Under the pieces are notes generated by a model. The model had not been told where the DNA came from. It saw only the letters and a program-made list of their open reading frames with translations, and searched no databases. DNA of 64,000 nucleotides from assembly GCF_017874715.1 (NCBI RefSeq), contig NZ_JAGGLR010000029.1:1-64000 (forward strand), read 5' to 3'. Of the stretch, positions 26,771 to 36,008 are shown one piece after another (the first letter of the stretch is position 1; each line of letters starts with the position of its first letter). A program made the translations under genes and the position numbers. This stretch comes from Streptomyces iranensis (GTDB lineage Bacteria > Actinomycetota > Actinomycetes > Streptomycetales > Streptomycetaceae).

Positions 26771-28636
26771 TCAGCGCCCCACCGCGTAGCCCTGCGCGCC
26801 GCGCGGGTTGGCGGCAGCAAGCAGGACGCCCGTCTCCGGGTCGCGGGCGACCGCGCACAGGCGCCCCTCCGACCAGGGGTCGCCGACCACGACGTCATGG
26901 CCGCGGCGGCGGAGTTCCGCAAGGGCGGGCTCGCCGACGCGGGACTCGACGACCACCCGGCCCGCCGTCATCGCCCGGGGGTGGAAGGAGCCGGGGAAGG
27001 ACTCCTGGTGCCAGTTGGGGGCGTCGATGGCGCCCTGCAGATCCAGCCCGGAGCGCACCGGTGCCCGTAGCGCGACGCCGAGGAAGAAGTGCGTGCTCCA
27101 CTGGTCCTGCTGGTCGCCGCCGGGAGTGCCGAAGGCCATGACGGGGGTGTCTCCGCGCAGCGCGAGCGAGGGGGTGAGCGTGGTGCGCGGGCGGCGGCCG
27201 GGGGTGAGGGAGTTGGGCAGGCCGGGGTCCAGCCAGGTCATCTGGAGCCGGGTGCCGAGCGGGAAACCCAGCGCGGGGATGACGGGGTTGGACTGCAGCC
27301 AGCCGCCGCTGGGCGTGGCCGCGACCATGTTGCCCCAGCGGTCCACCACGTCGAGGTGGCAGGTGTCGCCCCGGGTCACCCCATCCCGGTCGACGGCGGG
27401 TTCGCCGGCGGCCCGGCCCCCCAGCCCCAGGCCCAGGTCCCCTCCGCCGACCGTGGGTTCGCCGCCGCCCGGCCCGGCGGCCGGTCCGGCCGCCCCGGAC
27501 GCGGCGCGGGCCACGGCGGCCAGCGCCTGCTTGCTCAGCCGTGGCGTACGGCCACCGGGGCGCCCGGGGCGCAGCTCGTACGAGGCCTGTTCGCCGATCA
27601 GCGCCCGCCGCTCGTCGTTGTACGGACGGGAGAGCAGCTCGGTCAGCGGAACGTCGGCGGCGTCCCCGTACCACGCCTCGCGGTCGGCCATGGCCAGCTT
27701 GCCGCCCTCGATCAGGAGGTGCAGGAAGTCGGGCGTGCCCAGGTCGGCCTCGCTCAGCCCGTACGGCAGCAGGGCGAGTTGCTGGAGCAGCACCGGCCCC
27801 TGACTCCAGGGCCCGGCCTTGCACACGGTCCAGCCGTTCCAGAAGTGACGGACCGGCGGCTCGTACGTGGCCTCGAAGGCGGCCAGGTCGTCCCCGGTCA
27901 TGGTCCCGGCGTTGCGGTGCCCGGACGAGTCCATCGCGGGCCGGGCCGCCGCGTCCGCCAGCTCCTCCGCGATGAAGCCCTCGCGCCAGACCCGGCGGGC
28001 GGCCTCGATCTGGGTCTCGCGTCCCGGCCCTGCCGCCTCCGCCTCGGCGACCAGCCGCCGCCAGGTGGCGGCCAGCGCGGGGTTGGTGAGCAGCCGCCCG
28101 GCGGCGGGGGCCTTCCCGTCCGGCAGATACAGCTCGGCCGAGGTCGTCCACTCGGTCTCGAACAGCTCCCGCACGGTCTCGACCGTCTCCCCGATCCGCT
28201 CGACCGCCGGATGGCCGTGCTCGGCGTAGCCGATCGCGTACCGCAGCACCTCGGCGAGCCGCTTCGTGCCGTGGTCGCGCAGCAGCACCATCCAGGCGTC
28301 GAACGCACCCGGCACCGCCGCCGCGAGCGGGCCGGTGCCGGGGACGAGGTCGAGGCCGAGCGCGGTGTAGTGGTCGATGGTGGCTCCGGCGGGGGCCGGG
28401 CCCTGGCCGCACAGCACGGTGGGTTCGCCGCCCGCCGGGGCGAGGATGATCGGCACCTCTCCGGCGGGCCCGTTCAGATGCGGCTCGACCACATGCAGGA
28501 CGAACCCGGCGGCCACGGCCGCGTCGAAGGCGTTGCCGCCGTCCTCCAGGACGGCCATGGCGGACTGCGAGGCCAGCCAGTGGGTGGAGGACACCATGCC
28601 ATGGGTGCCCTGCAGGGTGGGCCGGGTGGTGAACAT
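26771..28636 (-). CDS. Gamma-glutamyltransferase-family hydrolase
   Basis: 621 residues from MFTTRPTLQGTHGMVSSTHWLASQSAMAVLEDGGNAFDAAVA, with CAGGAG upstream; the 27-residue ORF extension is a PAPAPA repeat from a gtgcgg microsatellite and is rejected. The Ntn-hydrolase nucleophile is Thr425 in RGDTCHLDVVDRWGNMVA, where autocleavage into two subunits would occur. C-terminal LTPSLALRGDTPVMAFGTPGGDQQ is also conserved. There is no signal peptide, so it probably acts in the cytosol on gamma-glutamyl compounds such as glutathione or its conjugates. It is downstream of an oligopeptide ABC transporter on the same strand (124-base gap), which suggests import followed by hydrolysis. Confidence 0.9.
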   Translation of the reverse strand: MFTTRPTLQGTHGMVSSTHWLASQSAMAVLEDGGNAFDAAVAAGFVLHVVEPHLNGPAGEVPIILAPAGGEPTVLCGQGPAPAGATIDHYTALGLDLVPGTGPLAAAVPGAFDAWMVLLRDHGTKRLAEVLRYAIGYAEHGHPAVERIGETVETVRELFETEWTTSAELYLPDGKAPAAGRLLTNPALAATWRRLVAEAEAAGPGRETQIEAARRVWREGFIAEELADAAARPAMDSSGHRNAGTMTGDDLAAFEATYEPPVRHFWNGWTVCKAGPWSQGPVLLQQLALLPYGLSEADLGTPDFLHLLIEGGKLAMADREAWYGDAADVPLTELLSRPYNDERRALIGEQASYELRPGRPGGRTPRLSKQALAAVARAASGAAGPAAGPGGGEPTVGGGDLGLGLGGRAAGEPAVDRDGVTRGDTCHLDVVDRWGNMVAATPSGGWLQSNPVIPALGFPLGTRLQMTWLDPGLPNSLTPGRRPRTTLTPSLALRGDTPVMAFGTPGGDQQDQWSTHFFLGVALRAPVRSGLDLQGAIDAPNWHQESFPGSFHPRAMTAGRVVVESRVGEPALAELRRRGHDVVVGDPWSEGRLCAVARDPETGVLLAAANPRGAQGYAVGR

Positions 28637-28760
28637 GTCGGCAGGCTCCTGGTCTCGTACGAGGGCGGGTGCGGGTGCGGGTGCGGGTACGGGTGCAGCG
28701 GTGCGGGCAGGTCTCACGGACCTCGGGGGACAGAGGCGTCCGCAGGGGACAGAGGCGCCC

Positions 28761-29807
28761 TCACGGGACAGCGGCGTCCGCAGGGGACGAGGCGTCGGGC
28801 GCGGTGCCGTCCTCCGCCACCAGATGGCACGAGACCTGACGACGGCCGCCGCCCCCCGCGATCCGCCGCAGCACGGGCGGCTCGGTGCGGCAGCGGTCGA
28901 CGGCGAGCGGACAGCGGGTGTGGAAGCGGCAGCCGCTCGGCGGATCCAGCGGGCTGGGCAGCTCCCCGCTGAGCACGATCCGGGCGCGCGACCGCTGTGC
29001 GGCCGGGTTCGGTACCGGCGCCGCGGACAGCAGGGCCTGGGTGTACGGATGCTTGGGGTCGGCGAACAGTTCGTCGGCCGGGGCCTGTTCCACCAGCTGC
29101 CCCAGATACATCACGGCGATCCGGTCGGCGAGGTACTCGACGGCGGCCAGGTCATGGGTGATGAACAGACAGCCGAACCGCCGCTCCCGCTGGAGGTCCG
29201 CCAGCAGGTTGAGCACGGACGCCTGGACGGAGACGTCCAGCGCCGACGTCGGCTCGTCGGCCACCAGCAGCTGGGGATCGACCGACAGCGCGCGGGCGAT
29301 GGAGACCCGCTGTCGCTGCCCGCCGGAGAGTTCATGGGGCCGCCGCCGTGCCAGTTCGGGCCGCAGCCCCACCTGGGCCAGCAGCGCGGCGACCCGGTCG
29401 CGCAGGGCGTCGCCGGAGGCCAGACGGTGCAGCCGCAGCGGCTGGCCGACGATGGCGCCCACGGTCATCCGGGGGTCGAGCGAGGAGGACGGGTCCTGGA
29501 ACACCAGGTGGAAGTCCTTGCGCAGCGGACGCAGCGCCCGCTTCGACAGCCGGGTCACATCGCGGCCGTTGATCGTCACCTGGCCCGCGGTCGGCCGGTC
29601 CAGCCGTACGGCGCACCGCCCCACCGTGGACTTGCCGCTGCCGGACTCCCCGACCAGGCCGACGATCTCGCCCCGGCCGATGCTGAGGCTGACCCCGTCG
29701 ACCGCCCTGACGGTGCCGGCGGGGCCGGTGAAGTGGCGGACGAGGCCGCTGATGTCGAGCACGGCGTCATCCCGCGACGCCTGCGCGGGCGCGGCGGCGG
29801 CGGTCAT
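28761..29807 (-). CDS. Oligopeptide ABC transporter ATPase, DppF/OppF type
   Basis: 348 residues; ATG overlaps the previous stop by four bases. Motifs: Walker A GESGSGKST, Q-loop VFQDPSSSLDP, signature LSGGQRQRVSIARAL, Walker B LLVADEPTSALD, switch His FITHD. The C-terminal oligopeptide-transporter extension with GCRFHTRCPLAVDRC (iron-sulfur-type cysteine motif of the Opp/Dpp family) confirms the class. Works as a heterodimer with the upstream DppD-like ATPase. Confidence 0.92.
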   Translation of the reverse strand: MTAAAAPAQASRDDAVLDISGLVRHFTGPAGTVRAVDGVSLSIGRGEIVGLVGESGSGKSTVGRCAVRLDRPTAGQVTINGRDVTRLSKRALRPLRKDFHLVFQDPSSSLDPRMTVGAIVGQPLRLHRLASGDALRDRVAALLAQVGLRPELARRRPHELSGGQRQRVSIARALSVDPQLLVADEPTSALDVSVQASVLNLLADLQRERRFGCLFITHDLAAVEYLADRIAVMYLGQLVEQAPADELFADPKHPYTQALLSAAPVPNPAAQRSRARIVLSGELPSPLDPPSGCRFHTRCPLAVDRCRTEPPVLRRIAGGGGRRQVSCHLVAEDGTAPDASSPADAAVP

Positions 29808-30892
29808 GAGGCGGCCTCCTCTTCGGGGCATTCGCGGTGTTCAGGGTGTACCGGCACCGGATACCAGCACGCGGCCTCGTGTGGCTCGGATTGCTCGGAG
29901 CGCTCGTACCGTTCGTACCCCTCATGCCTCTCGTCCCGCTCGGGCAGCGCCCGCAGCGCGGGCCTTTGTTCCCCGCACCGCTCGTCGGCGTAGGAGCAGC
30001 GGGGCTGGAAGGTGCAGCGGTCGGGCTGTTCGGTGAGGCTCGGCACCAGTCCGGGGATCTCCTGGAGCCGCCCCCGCCCGCCCTCCGCCCGCCGTCGGCC
30101 GGGCACCGGCACCGCGCCGAGCAGCCCGCGGGTGTACGGGTGGCGGGGCGCGCCGAACAGCTCGTCCACCGGGGCCTGTTCGACGCCCCGGCCCGCGTAC
30201 ATCACCAGCACCCGATCGGCGGTGTCGGCGACCACGCCCAGATCGTGGGTGATCAGCACGATGGCGGTGCCGAGCCGCTCCCGCAGGGACTGCAGCACCT
30301 CCAGGATGCCCGCCTGCACGGTGACGTCCAGCGCGGTGGTGGGCTCGTCGGCGATGAGCACGGCGGGGTCGCAGGCGATCGCGATGGCGATCATCACCCG
30401 CTGTCGCATTCCGCCGCTGAGCTGGTGCGGATAGTCGCGGGCCCGCTGGGCGGGGGCGGGGATGCCCACGAGGTCGAGCAGGTCCACGGCCCGTTCGCGC
30501 GCCGCACGGCGGCCGATCCCCTGATGGCGCCTGAGGACCTCGCCGACCTGGCGGCCGATGGTGAGGACGGGGTTCAGCGAGGTCATCGGCTCCTGGAAGA
30601 TCATCGCGATCTCCCGGCCGCGGACGTCCCGCAGTTCGCTCTCGTCCGCCCCCACCAACTCCCGTCCGCCCAGCCGGATGGAGCCGCCGACGCTCGCTGT
30701 GGGCGGCAGCAGCCCCATCACGGCGGTGGAGGTGACGGATTTGCCGCAGCCGGACTCGCCGACCACGGCCAGGACTTCACCGGCGGCGATGTCGTACGAC
30801 AGCCCGTCCACCGCGTGGACCACGCGGGTCGGGGTGCGGAAGACCACGGACAGGTCCCGCACGCTCAGGGCAGGGGGCGCGGAGGTGGTCAT
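29804..30892 (-). CDS. Oligopeptide ABC transporter ATPase, DppD/OppD type
   Basis: 362 residues with Walker A GESGCGKS, Q-loop IFQEPMTSLNP, signature LSGGMRQRVMIAIAI, Walker B VLIADEPTTALD, and the C-terminal RCTFQPRCSYADERC motif. The tail is odd: ALPERDERHEGYERYERSEQ and further Glu/Ser/Pro-rich repeats, about 45 residues beyond the conserved end, which looks like a microsatellite-derived extension. Four-base overlap with the next ATPase gene. Confidence 0.92.
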   Translation of the reverse strand: MTTSAPPALSVRDLSVVFRTPTRVVHAVDGLSYDIAAGEVLAVVGESGCGKSVTSTAVMGLLPPTASVGGSIRLGGRELVGADESELRDVRGREIAMIFQEPMTSLNPVLTIGRQVGEVLRRHQGIGRRAARERAVDLLDLVGIPAPAQRARDYPHQLSGGMRQRVMIAIAIACDPAVLIADEPTTALDVTVQAGILEVLQSLRERLGTAIVLITHDLGVVADTADRVLVMYAGRGVEQAPVDELFGAPRHPYTRGLLGAVPVPGRRRAEGGRGRLQEIPGLVPSLTEQPDRCTFQPRCSYADERCGEQRPALRALPERDERHEGYERYERSEQSEPHEAACWYPVPVHPEHRECPEEEAAS

Positions 30893-30911
30893 CGGCTCTC
30901 TCCCGACATGG

Positions 30912-31805
30912 TCATCGGCTGTCTCCCTGGGGGTCGAGGATGTCGCGCAGCCCGTCCCCGAGCAGATTGAACGCGAGCGTCGCGGCGATGATCGCCAGGC
31001 CCGGGAAGACCGCCATCCAGGGCGCGGCGGCGATGTACGCCTGGGCGCTGGAGAGCATCACCCCGAGCGAGGGGGACGGCGGCTGGACGCCGAGGCCGAG
31101 GAAGCTCAGCAGCGCCTCACCGATGATCGCGGTGGGGATGCCCACGGTGGCCTGGACGGTCAGCGCGGACAGGGCGCCGGGGAGGATGTGGCGGAAGAGC
31201 ACGGTGCCGTCCCCGCCGCCGCCCACCACGGCCGCCGCCACATAGTCGAGGTGTTTGAGCCGCAGCGTCTCCGCCCGGGTGATCCGGATGACGGCCGGGA
31301 TCTGCGAGACGCCGACCGCGATCGTGGCGTTCAGCAGGGACGGCCCGAGGATGGTGGCCAGGCCCACGGCCAGCACCAGGAAGGGGAAGGCGAGCAGGGT
31401 GTCGGTGAGCCGTGAGACCACGGAGTCGGCGAACCGCCCGTAGTAGCCCGCGATCAGCCCGAGCGGCACCCCGGCCGCGAAGGCCAGCGCCACCGCGAGC
31501 AGCCCGATCTGCAGCGAGGCCCGCACCCCGTACACGACGCGGGAGAGCTGATCGCGGCCCAGGTCGTCGGTGCCCAGCCAGTGGGCCCAGCCCGGCTCCT
31601 GGAGGGCGGCGGCGAAGTCGGGGCGGGCCGGGTCGTACGGCGCGATGAGCGGTGCGCACACCGCGATCAGCACCAGGATCGCGGCGGCCACGGCCCCGGT
31701 GAGGGCCAGCTTGTTACGGGTCAGCAGCCGCAGCCGGGACAGCGGGGCGAGCGGGGCCCGCGCCCGCTCCTCGGCGGCGGGAAGGGCGGTGGCGGCCGCG
31801 CTCAC
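30912..31805 (-). CDS. Oligopeptide ABC transporter permease, DppC/OppC type
   Basis: 297 residues from a GTG with GGAGG 9 bases upstream. It has an N-terminal span (LALTGAVAAAILVLIAVCAPLIAPYDP), the LGTDDLGRDQLSRVVYG motif diagnostic of DppC, and the cytoplasmic loop with EALLSFLGLGVQPPSPSLGVML near the end. Six spans are expected. The ribosome site lies in a segment duplicated from the end of dppB. Confidence 0.9.
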   Translation of the reverse strand: MSAAATALPAAEERARAPLAPLSRLRLLTRNKLALTGAVAAAILVLIAVCAPLIAPYDPARPDFAAALQEPGWAHWLGTDDLGRDQLSRVVYGVRASLQIGLLAVALAFAAGVPLGLIAGYYGRFADSVVSRLTDTLLAFPFLVLAVGLATILGPSLLNATIAVGVSQIPAVIRITRAETLRLKHLDYVAAAVVGGGGDGTVLFRHILPGALSALTVQATVGIPTAIIGEALLSFLGLGVQPPSPSLGVMLSSAQAYIAAAPWMAVFPGLAIIAATLAFNLLGDGLRDILDPQGDSR

Positions 31806-31880
31806 TGGGCACCTCCGAGGCGGATGCCCGGTGCGCCGGGCGGGGCATCTCCGAACCGGGTTCTCACTGGGCACCTCCGA
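31802..31880 (-). repeat. Duplicated junction between dppB and dppC
   Basis: ctcactgggcacctccgag occurs at about 31801 and again at 31862, followed by cggat in both, 61 bp apart. The duplicated piece carries the last codons of dppB and the ribosome site plus start of dppC, so the operon contains a spare copy of the junction. Confidence 0.8.
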
Positions 31881-32814
31881 GCCGGATACGGGGGTCGATC
31901 ACCGAATAGGCCAGGTCCACCAGCAGGTTGACGAGGATGTAGGCGGTCGAGGTGAACAGCACCACGCCCTGCACCATCGCGTAGTCGCGGGAGAAGACCG
32001 CGTCGATGGTGAGCTTGCCGAAGCCCGGCAGGACGAAGATCTGCTCGGTGACCACCGCGCCCGAGATGAGGTGCCCGAGCTGGAGCCCGAGCACGGTCAC
32101 CACGGTGACCAGGCTGTTGCGCAGCGCATGGCCCATGATCACCTGACGCCGGGAGAGCCCCTTGGCGCGCGCCGTGCGGACGTAGTCGGCGGACAGCGAG
32201 CCCAGCATGGCCGCGCGCGTCTGCCGCATCACGACCGCCGCCAGACCGGAGCCGAGGACGATCACCGGGAGCACCATATGGCGCAGGTTCTCCATCGGGT
32301 CCACGCCGAACGGCACGAAACCGGAGGCGGCGAAGACCGGGACGGCGATGGCGAAGGCGAGGACGAGCACGATGCCGAGCCAGAAGGCGGGCACCGAAAG
32401 CCCCAGCAGCGCCACCGCGTTGACCAGCCACTCCTCGGGCCGGCCGCGCCGGACCGCCGCCACCACCCCGGCGCCCACGCCGACCACGACCGCGAGCAGC
32501 AGGGCCAGGGCGGACAGTTCGAGGGTGACGGGCAGCGCCTCCATCACCGAGTCCAGGACCGGCAGCCCGGTGCGGGAGGAGACGCCGAGGTCGCCGGTGG
32601 CGGCGTGCCGCACATAGCGCAGGTACTGCACCACGATGTTGTCGTCGAGCCCGTAGCTCTCGCGGATCTGGGCGATCGCCTCGGGCGTGGGCTCCTCCCC
32701 GGCCAGCGCGGTGGCGGTGTCGCCGGGCAGCGCCCGTACGCCTGCGAAGACCACGACGCTGACGAGGAAGAGCGTGATCAGTGATTCGCCGAGACGGCGG
32801 ATCGGATACGGCAT
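31864..32814 (-). CDS. Oligopeptide ABC transporter permease, DppB/OppB type
   Basis: 316 residues. The start MPYPIRRLGESLITLFLVSVVVF is the usual DppB N-terminus, followed by an extracytoplasmic PGDTATALAGEEPTPEAIAQIRESYGLDD and YVRHAATGDLGVS. The permease core holds ALGLSVPAFWLGIVLVL-like and DYVRTARAKGLSRRQVIMGHALRNSL, the EAA loop that docks the ATPases. TGA of the binding-protein gene and this ATG share one base (TGATG). Confidence 0.92.
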   Translation of the reverse strand: MPYPIRRLGESLITLFLVSVVVFAGVRALPGDTATALAGEEPTPEAIAQIRESYGLDDNIVVQYLRYVRHAATGDLGVSSRTGLPVLDSVMEALPVTLELSALALLLAVVVGVGAGVVAAVRRGRPEEWLVNAVALLGLSVPAFWLGIVLVLAFAIAVPVFAASGFVPFGVDPMENLRHMVLPVIVLGSGLAAVVMRQTRAAMLGSLSADYVRTARAKGLSRRQVIMGHALRNSLVTVVTVLGLQLGHLISGAVVTEQIFVLPGFGKLTIDAVFSRDYAMVQGVVLFTSTAYILVNLLVDLAYSVIDPRIRLGGAQ

Positions 32815-34481
32815 CAGCTCCCTCCCTTCACATATCCGGCGTCCTTCACCCGGATCAGCCCGTCGCCGAAGACCTTCAGCCCGGCGACCTTCTCCGTCAC
32901 GGAGACGTAGTTCGTGGGCTGGATCAGATAGAGCACGGTGTGCGCGGCGCGTACGCGCTCCACGAGCCGGGCGTAGATCTTCTTGCGGGCGGGCTTGCCC
33001 GCGGTGGCGCCGCCCTCGGCGATCAGCCGGTCGATGGCGGGGTCGGAGAGCCCGCCGTAGTTCTGGGCGCCGCCGGTGCCGGCGAACACGTCGATGTTGC
33101 CCGCCGGGTCGAGCCGCCCCGACCAGTTGGTGGTCGCCGCCTGGAAGTCGCCCGCGCGGGAGTGCTCCAGGCCGGTGGCGAACTCGGTGGGCGTCAGGCT
33201 CACCGCGAAGCCCGCCTCCTTGGCCATGGCCTGGATGACCTGGCCCAGCCGGTTGTCCTCCGGGGTGGTGCTGATCTGGAGCCGCACCCGTACCGGGGTG
33301 GTCACCTTGGCGGCCCTGAGCAGCCGCTTGGCCTTGGCCAGGTCGCGGGCCGGGCAGCGGGACCCGGTGGCGTACGGGGTGCCGGAGGGGAGCGGGCCGC
33401 AGGTGGGGCGGTAGCGGCCCTGGAAGACGATGGTGTTGATCAGGTCGCGGTCCAGGGAGAGGTCGAACGCCTCGCGCACCCGCACATCCCGCGCGATCGG
33501 GGTGTCGATCCGGCCCGGCGGTGCCCCGGCGCCCTTCGTATTGCCGATGTTGAGGGTCAGTCCGTAGTAGCCCAGCGAGGGGGAGTGGAACAGCTGCAGC
33601 CCGGGTTCGGTGAGTGCCCGGCCCACCTGGACCGGGTCCATCTGGTCGCCCACCTGGATGTCGCCGGACTGGAGATTGGCCAGCCGGACGTTGCCGTCGA
33701 TGATGGTGCGGTAGATCACCCGCCGCAGATGGACCGCGTCGGCGTCGTAGTAGTTCGGGTCCTTGTCCAGCACGATCCGGTCGCCCACCACACGCTCGGC
33801 GTAGCGGAACGGGCCGACGCAGGTGGGGTGGCTCGCGAAGCCCTTGCCGTAGCGCTTCAGCGCGGTCGGGGACATCACCATGCCCGCGCGGTCGGCGAGC
33901 AGTGCGAGCAGCGGGACGTACGGCTTGGCCAGCCGCAGCCGTACGGTGTCGTCGCCGACCGCCTGGACCGAGGTGAGGGGCTTCAGCTCGCTCGCGCGGA
34001 CGGAACCGGTCAGCGTCCGGTGGCGGTCGAGGGAGGTCTTGACCGCCTTGGCGTCCATACGGGTGCCGTCGGCGAACCGGACGCCGCGCCGCAGCTTGAT
34101 GGTGACGGTGCGGCCCCCGTCGCCGGTCGTGGGCGGGGCGGCGGCGAGCTGCGGCACGATCCGGTTCTCGGCGTCGACGTCGTAGAGCTTCTCGCACATC
34201 GCGGTGAACACGGTCCGGCCCACGGCGGTGCTGGCCAGGGTGGGATCCAGCTTGTCCGGGTCCGATTTGAGGGCGATGGTCAGCGTTCCGCCGTCGCGGG
34301 CGGGCCGGGGGTCGGTCATCCGGTCGGCGCCCACCTCGGCCGTGGGGGACGCCAGGGAGGCGCAGCCGGCGGTGGCGCCGGCGACCAGCACACACAGCAC
34401 CTGGGCGGCGAGGGCGGCGGCGCGCGGTCGGTGGCGGGTGGGTGGGGGCCGGTCGCTGGGTCCGCTCGTTCTCTGGCGCAT
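32814..34481 (-). CDS. Oligopeptide-binding lipoprotein (SBP family 5)
   Basis: 555 residues from MRQRTSGPSD; a GTG five codons upstream is possible. Signal sequence with lipobox ending at Cys40 (VLVAGATAGC). Mature part: DGGTLTIALKSDPDKLDPTLAST, KLYDVDAENRIVPQLA, VTIKLRRGVRFADGTRMDAKAVK, typical of the DppA/OppA/GsiB family that captures peptides outside the membrane. First gene of a five-gene leftward operon (binding protein, two permeases, two ATPases) followed by the gamma-glutamyltransferase. A FadR-type operator lies 74 bases upstream. Confidence 0.9.
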   Translation of the reverse strand: MRQRTSGPSDRPPPTRHRPRAAALAAQVLCVLVAGATAGCASLASPTAEVGADRMTDPRPARDGGTLTIALKSDPDKLDPTLASTAVGRTVFTAMCEKLYDVDAENRIVPQLAAAPPTTGDGGRTVTIKLRRGVRFADGTRMDAKAVKTSLDRHRTLTGSVRASELKPLTSVQAVGDDTVRLRLAKPYVPLLALLADRAGMVMSPTALKRYGKGFASHPTCVGPFRYAERVVGDRIVLDKDPNYYDADAVHLRRVIYRTIIDGNVRLANLQSGDIQVGDQMDPVQVGRALTEPGLQLFHSPSLGYYGLTLNIGNTKGAGAPPGRIDTPIARDVRVREAFDLSLDRDLINTIVFQGRYRPTCGPLPSGTPYATGSRCPARDLAKAKRLLRAAKVTTPVRVRLQISTTPEDNRLGQVIQAMAKEAGFAVSLTPTEFATGLEHSRAGDFQAATTNWSGRLDPAGNIDVFAGTGGAQNYGGLSDPAIDRLIAEGGATAGKPARKKIYARLVERVRAAHTVLYLIQPTNYVSVTEKVAGLKVFGDGLIRVKDAGYVKGGS

Positions 34482-34554
34482 GGCGGGGTGCCTCACTGCT
34501 GGGGACGTCGGGGGCGCGCGCTGCGGTGCGGCCAGGATGGCGCAGGGACGGCAG

Positions 34555-34575
34555 TTGGTCCATTGGTAGGACCAA
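34555..34575. promoter_or_regulatory. FadR-type GntR operator
   Basis: A perfect 13-bp palindrome TTGGTAGGACCAA (34563-34575) has the TGGT-N3-ACCA form used by FadR-subfamily GntR regulators. It is embedded in a second dyad, TTGGTCC (34555-34561) with GGACCAA (34569-34575). It sits between the leftward transporter operon and the divergent FadR-type gene at 34800. Confidence 0.75.
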
Positions 34576-34799
34576 ATTGATGTCGGCAGACGCTAGCGTG
34601 CGGACCCGGCGGCTCCGGTTGCCCGCCCGTCACCACCTGGTTAAATCCGCTCGCGGCGGTGGCCGGGAGGAGGTCGGGAGGAGGCCGGGAGGGACGCCGG
34701 GCGGACGCCGGGGGTGGCGCCCGCCGGGTGTGAGACTCTGGACCACCGGCCGGGCCGGAAAGCTGAAGAAAGCCGAAGAAGTCGGAGGAAAGCCAGGAG

Positions 34800-35525
34800 A
34801 TGGACTGGCGGCAACTGCGGCACTCCACCCTGTCGAGGCCGGACGCCCTGGCCGTCGGCCTGGAGCGGTTGATCCTGAGCGGAGAGCTGGCGCCCGGTTC
34901 CCGCGTCCCCCCGGAGCGGGAGCTCGCGGAGAGCCTCGGCGTCTCCCGGGGCTCGGTCCGCGAGGCGCTGCGCGCGCTCGCCTCGCGCGGACTGGTCGTC
35001 CGGCGCCCCGGCTCCGGCACCGTCGTGCTCGACCCGGGAGCCACTCCGCGCGGTGACCTCCTGGCCTCGGGGCTTGATGCCACGGCGGAGCTGTTGCAGG
35101 TCATGGAGGTGCGCGCGTGTATCGAGCCCTCGGTGACCGCGCGGGCCGCCCGGCGGGCCACCCCCTCCGACATCGTCCAGCTGCACGCCCTGCTGGACGC
35201 GATGCGACGGGAGCCCACGCGGCAGGAGTTCACCGACCTGGACCGCACCTTCCACCGCGCCATCGCCCAGTACACCCGCAACCCCCTGCTGCTGCGGCTG
35301 CTGGACCGGGTCTACGAGATCGGCGAGCCGGGGCGGCGCAAGACCTCGCTGTCCGCCGCCCGCCGGCGCGCCACCATCGAGGAGCACCAGGCCATCCTGC
35401 GGGCGATCGAGGCCCGCGACCCGGAGGCGGCCCGAGCGGCCTCCGAAGCCCATCTGGACTCGGTGCTGCACCGGATCGAGGAACAGCGGAAAAAAATCTC
35501 GGACGGGGATGTCGAGAACGCGTGA
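34800..35525 (+). CDS. FadR-subfamily GntR regulator (FCD domain)
   Basis: 241 residues; GGAGGAA precedes the ATG. The winged HTH is LERLILSGELAPGSRVPPERELAESLGVSRGSVREALRALASRGLVVRRPGSGTVV. The FCD ligand domain follows (about residues 95-225): VMEVRACIEPSVTARAARRATPSD, FHRAIAQYTRNPLLLRLLDRVYE, EEHQAILRAIEARDPEAARAASEAHL, with the His and Asp/Glu residues that bind metal and organic acids. Its consensus operator lies 225 bp upstream, in front of the divergent peptide transporter, so it most likely controls that operon and perhaps the gamma-glutamyltransferase. Confidence 0.92.
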   Translation: MDWRQLRHSTLSRPDALAVGLERLILSGELAPGSRVPPERELAESLGVSRGSVREALRALASRGLVVRRPGSGTVVLDPGATPRGDLLASGLDATAELLQVMEVRACIEPSVTARAARRATPSDIVQLHALLDAMRREPTRQEFTDLDRTFHRAIAQYTRNPLLLRLLDRVYEIGEPGRRKTSLSAARRRATIEEHQAILRAIEARDPEAARAASEAHLDSVLHRIEEQRKKISDGDVENA

Positions 35526-35588
35526 CCGGCTCCGTCCCCGGGGTGAACGCGACCACAATGGGTCGCATCCGCATCGAGGAGAACCACG

Positions 35589-36008
35589 ATGGCCAAGTAT
35601 CTGCTGCTGAAGCACTACCGCGGCGCCCCGGCTCCGGTGAACAACGTGCCGATGGACCAGTGGACGCCGGAGGAGATCTCGGCGCACGTGCAGTACATGA
35701 ACGACTTCGCGGCCCGGCTGGAGAAGTCCGGCGAGTTCGTCGACGGTCAGGCGCTCGCCCCGGAGGGGTCGTGGGTGCGGTACGACGGTGAGGGGCGTCC
35801 GCCGGTCACCGACGGTCCGTTCGCCGAGACCAAGGATCTCATCGCGGGCTGGATGATCATCGACGTCGACAGCCACGAGCGCGCCGTCGAGCTGGCCGGT
35901 GAGCTGTCGGCCGCTCCGGGGAAGGACGGGAAGCCGATCCACGAGTGGCTGGAGGTGCGCCCGTTCCTGGCCGCCAAGCCCAGCACCACGGAGTGCACCT
36001 TCAAGTGA
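35589..36008 (+). CDS. DGPF/YCII-family protein linked to ECF42 sigma
   Basis: 139 residues of the YCII fold with the motif TDGPFAETKDLIAGWMIIDV, the DGPF signature of proteins that accompany ECF42 sigma factors. MAKYLLLKHYRG is the usual start. AGGAG lies upstream of the ATG. The stop overlaps the GTG of the sigma factor by three of four bases, so the two are co-translated. Its biochemical role is unknown; it may act as a small-molecule-binding partner. Confidence 0.9.
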   Translation: MAKYLLLKHYRGAPAPVNNVPMDQWTPEEISAHVQYMNDFAARLEKSGEFVDGQALAPEGSWVRYDGEGRPPVTDGPFAETKDLIAGWMIIDVDSHERAVELAGELSAAPGKDGKPIHEWLEVRPFLAAKPSTTECTFK

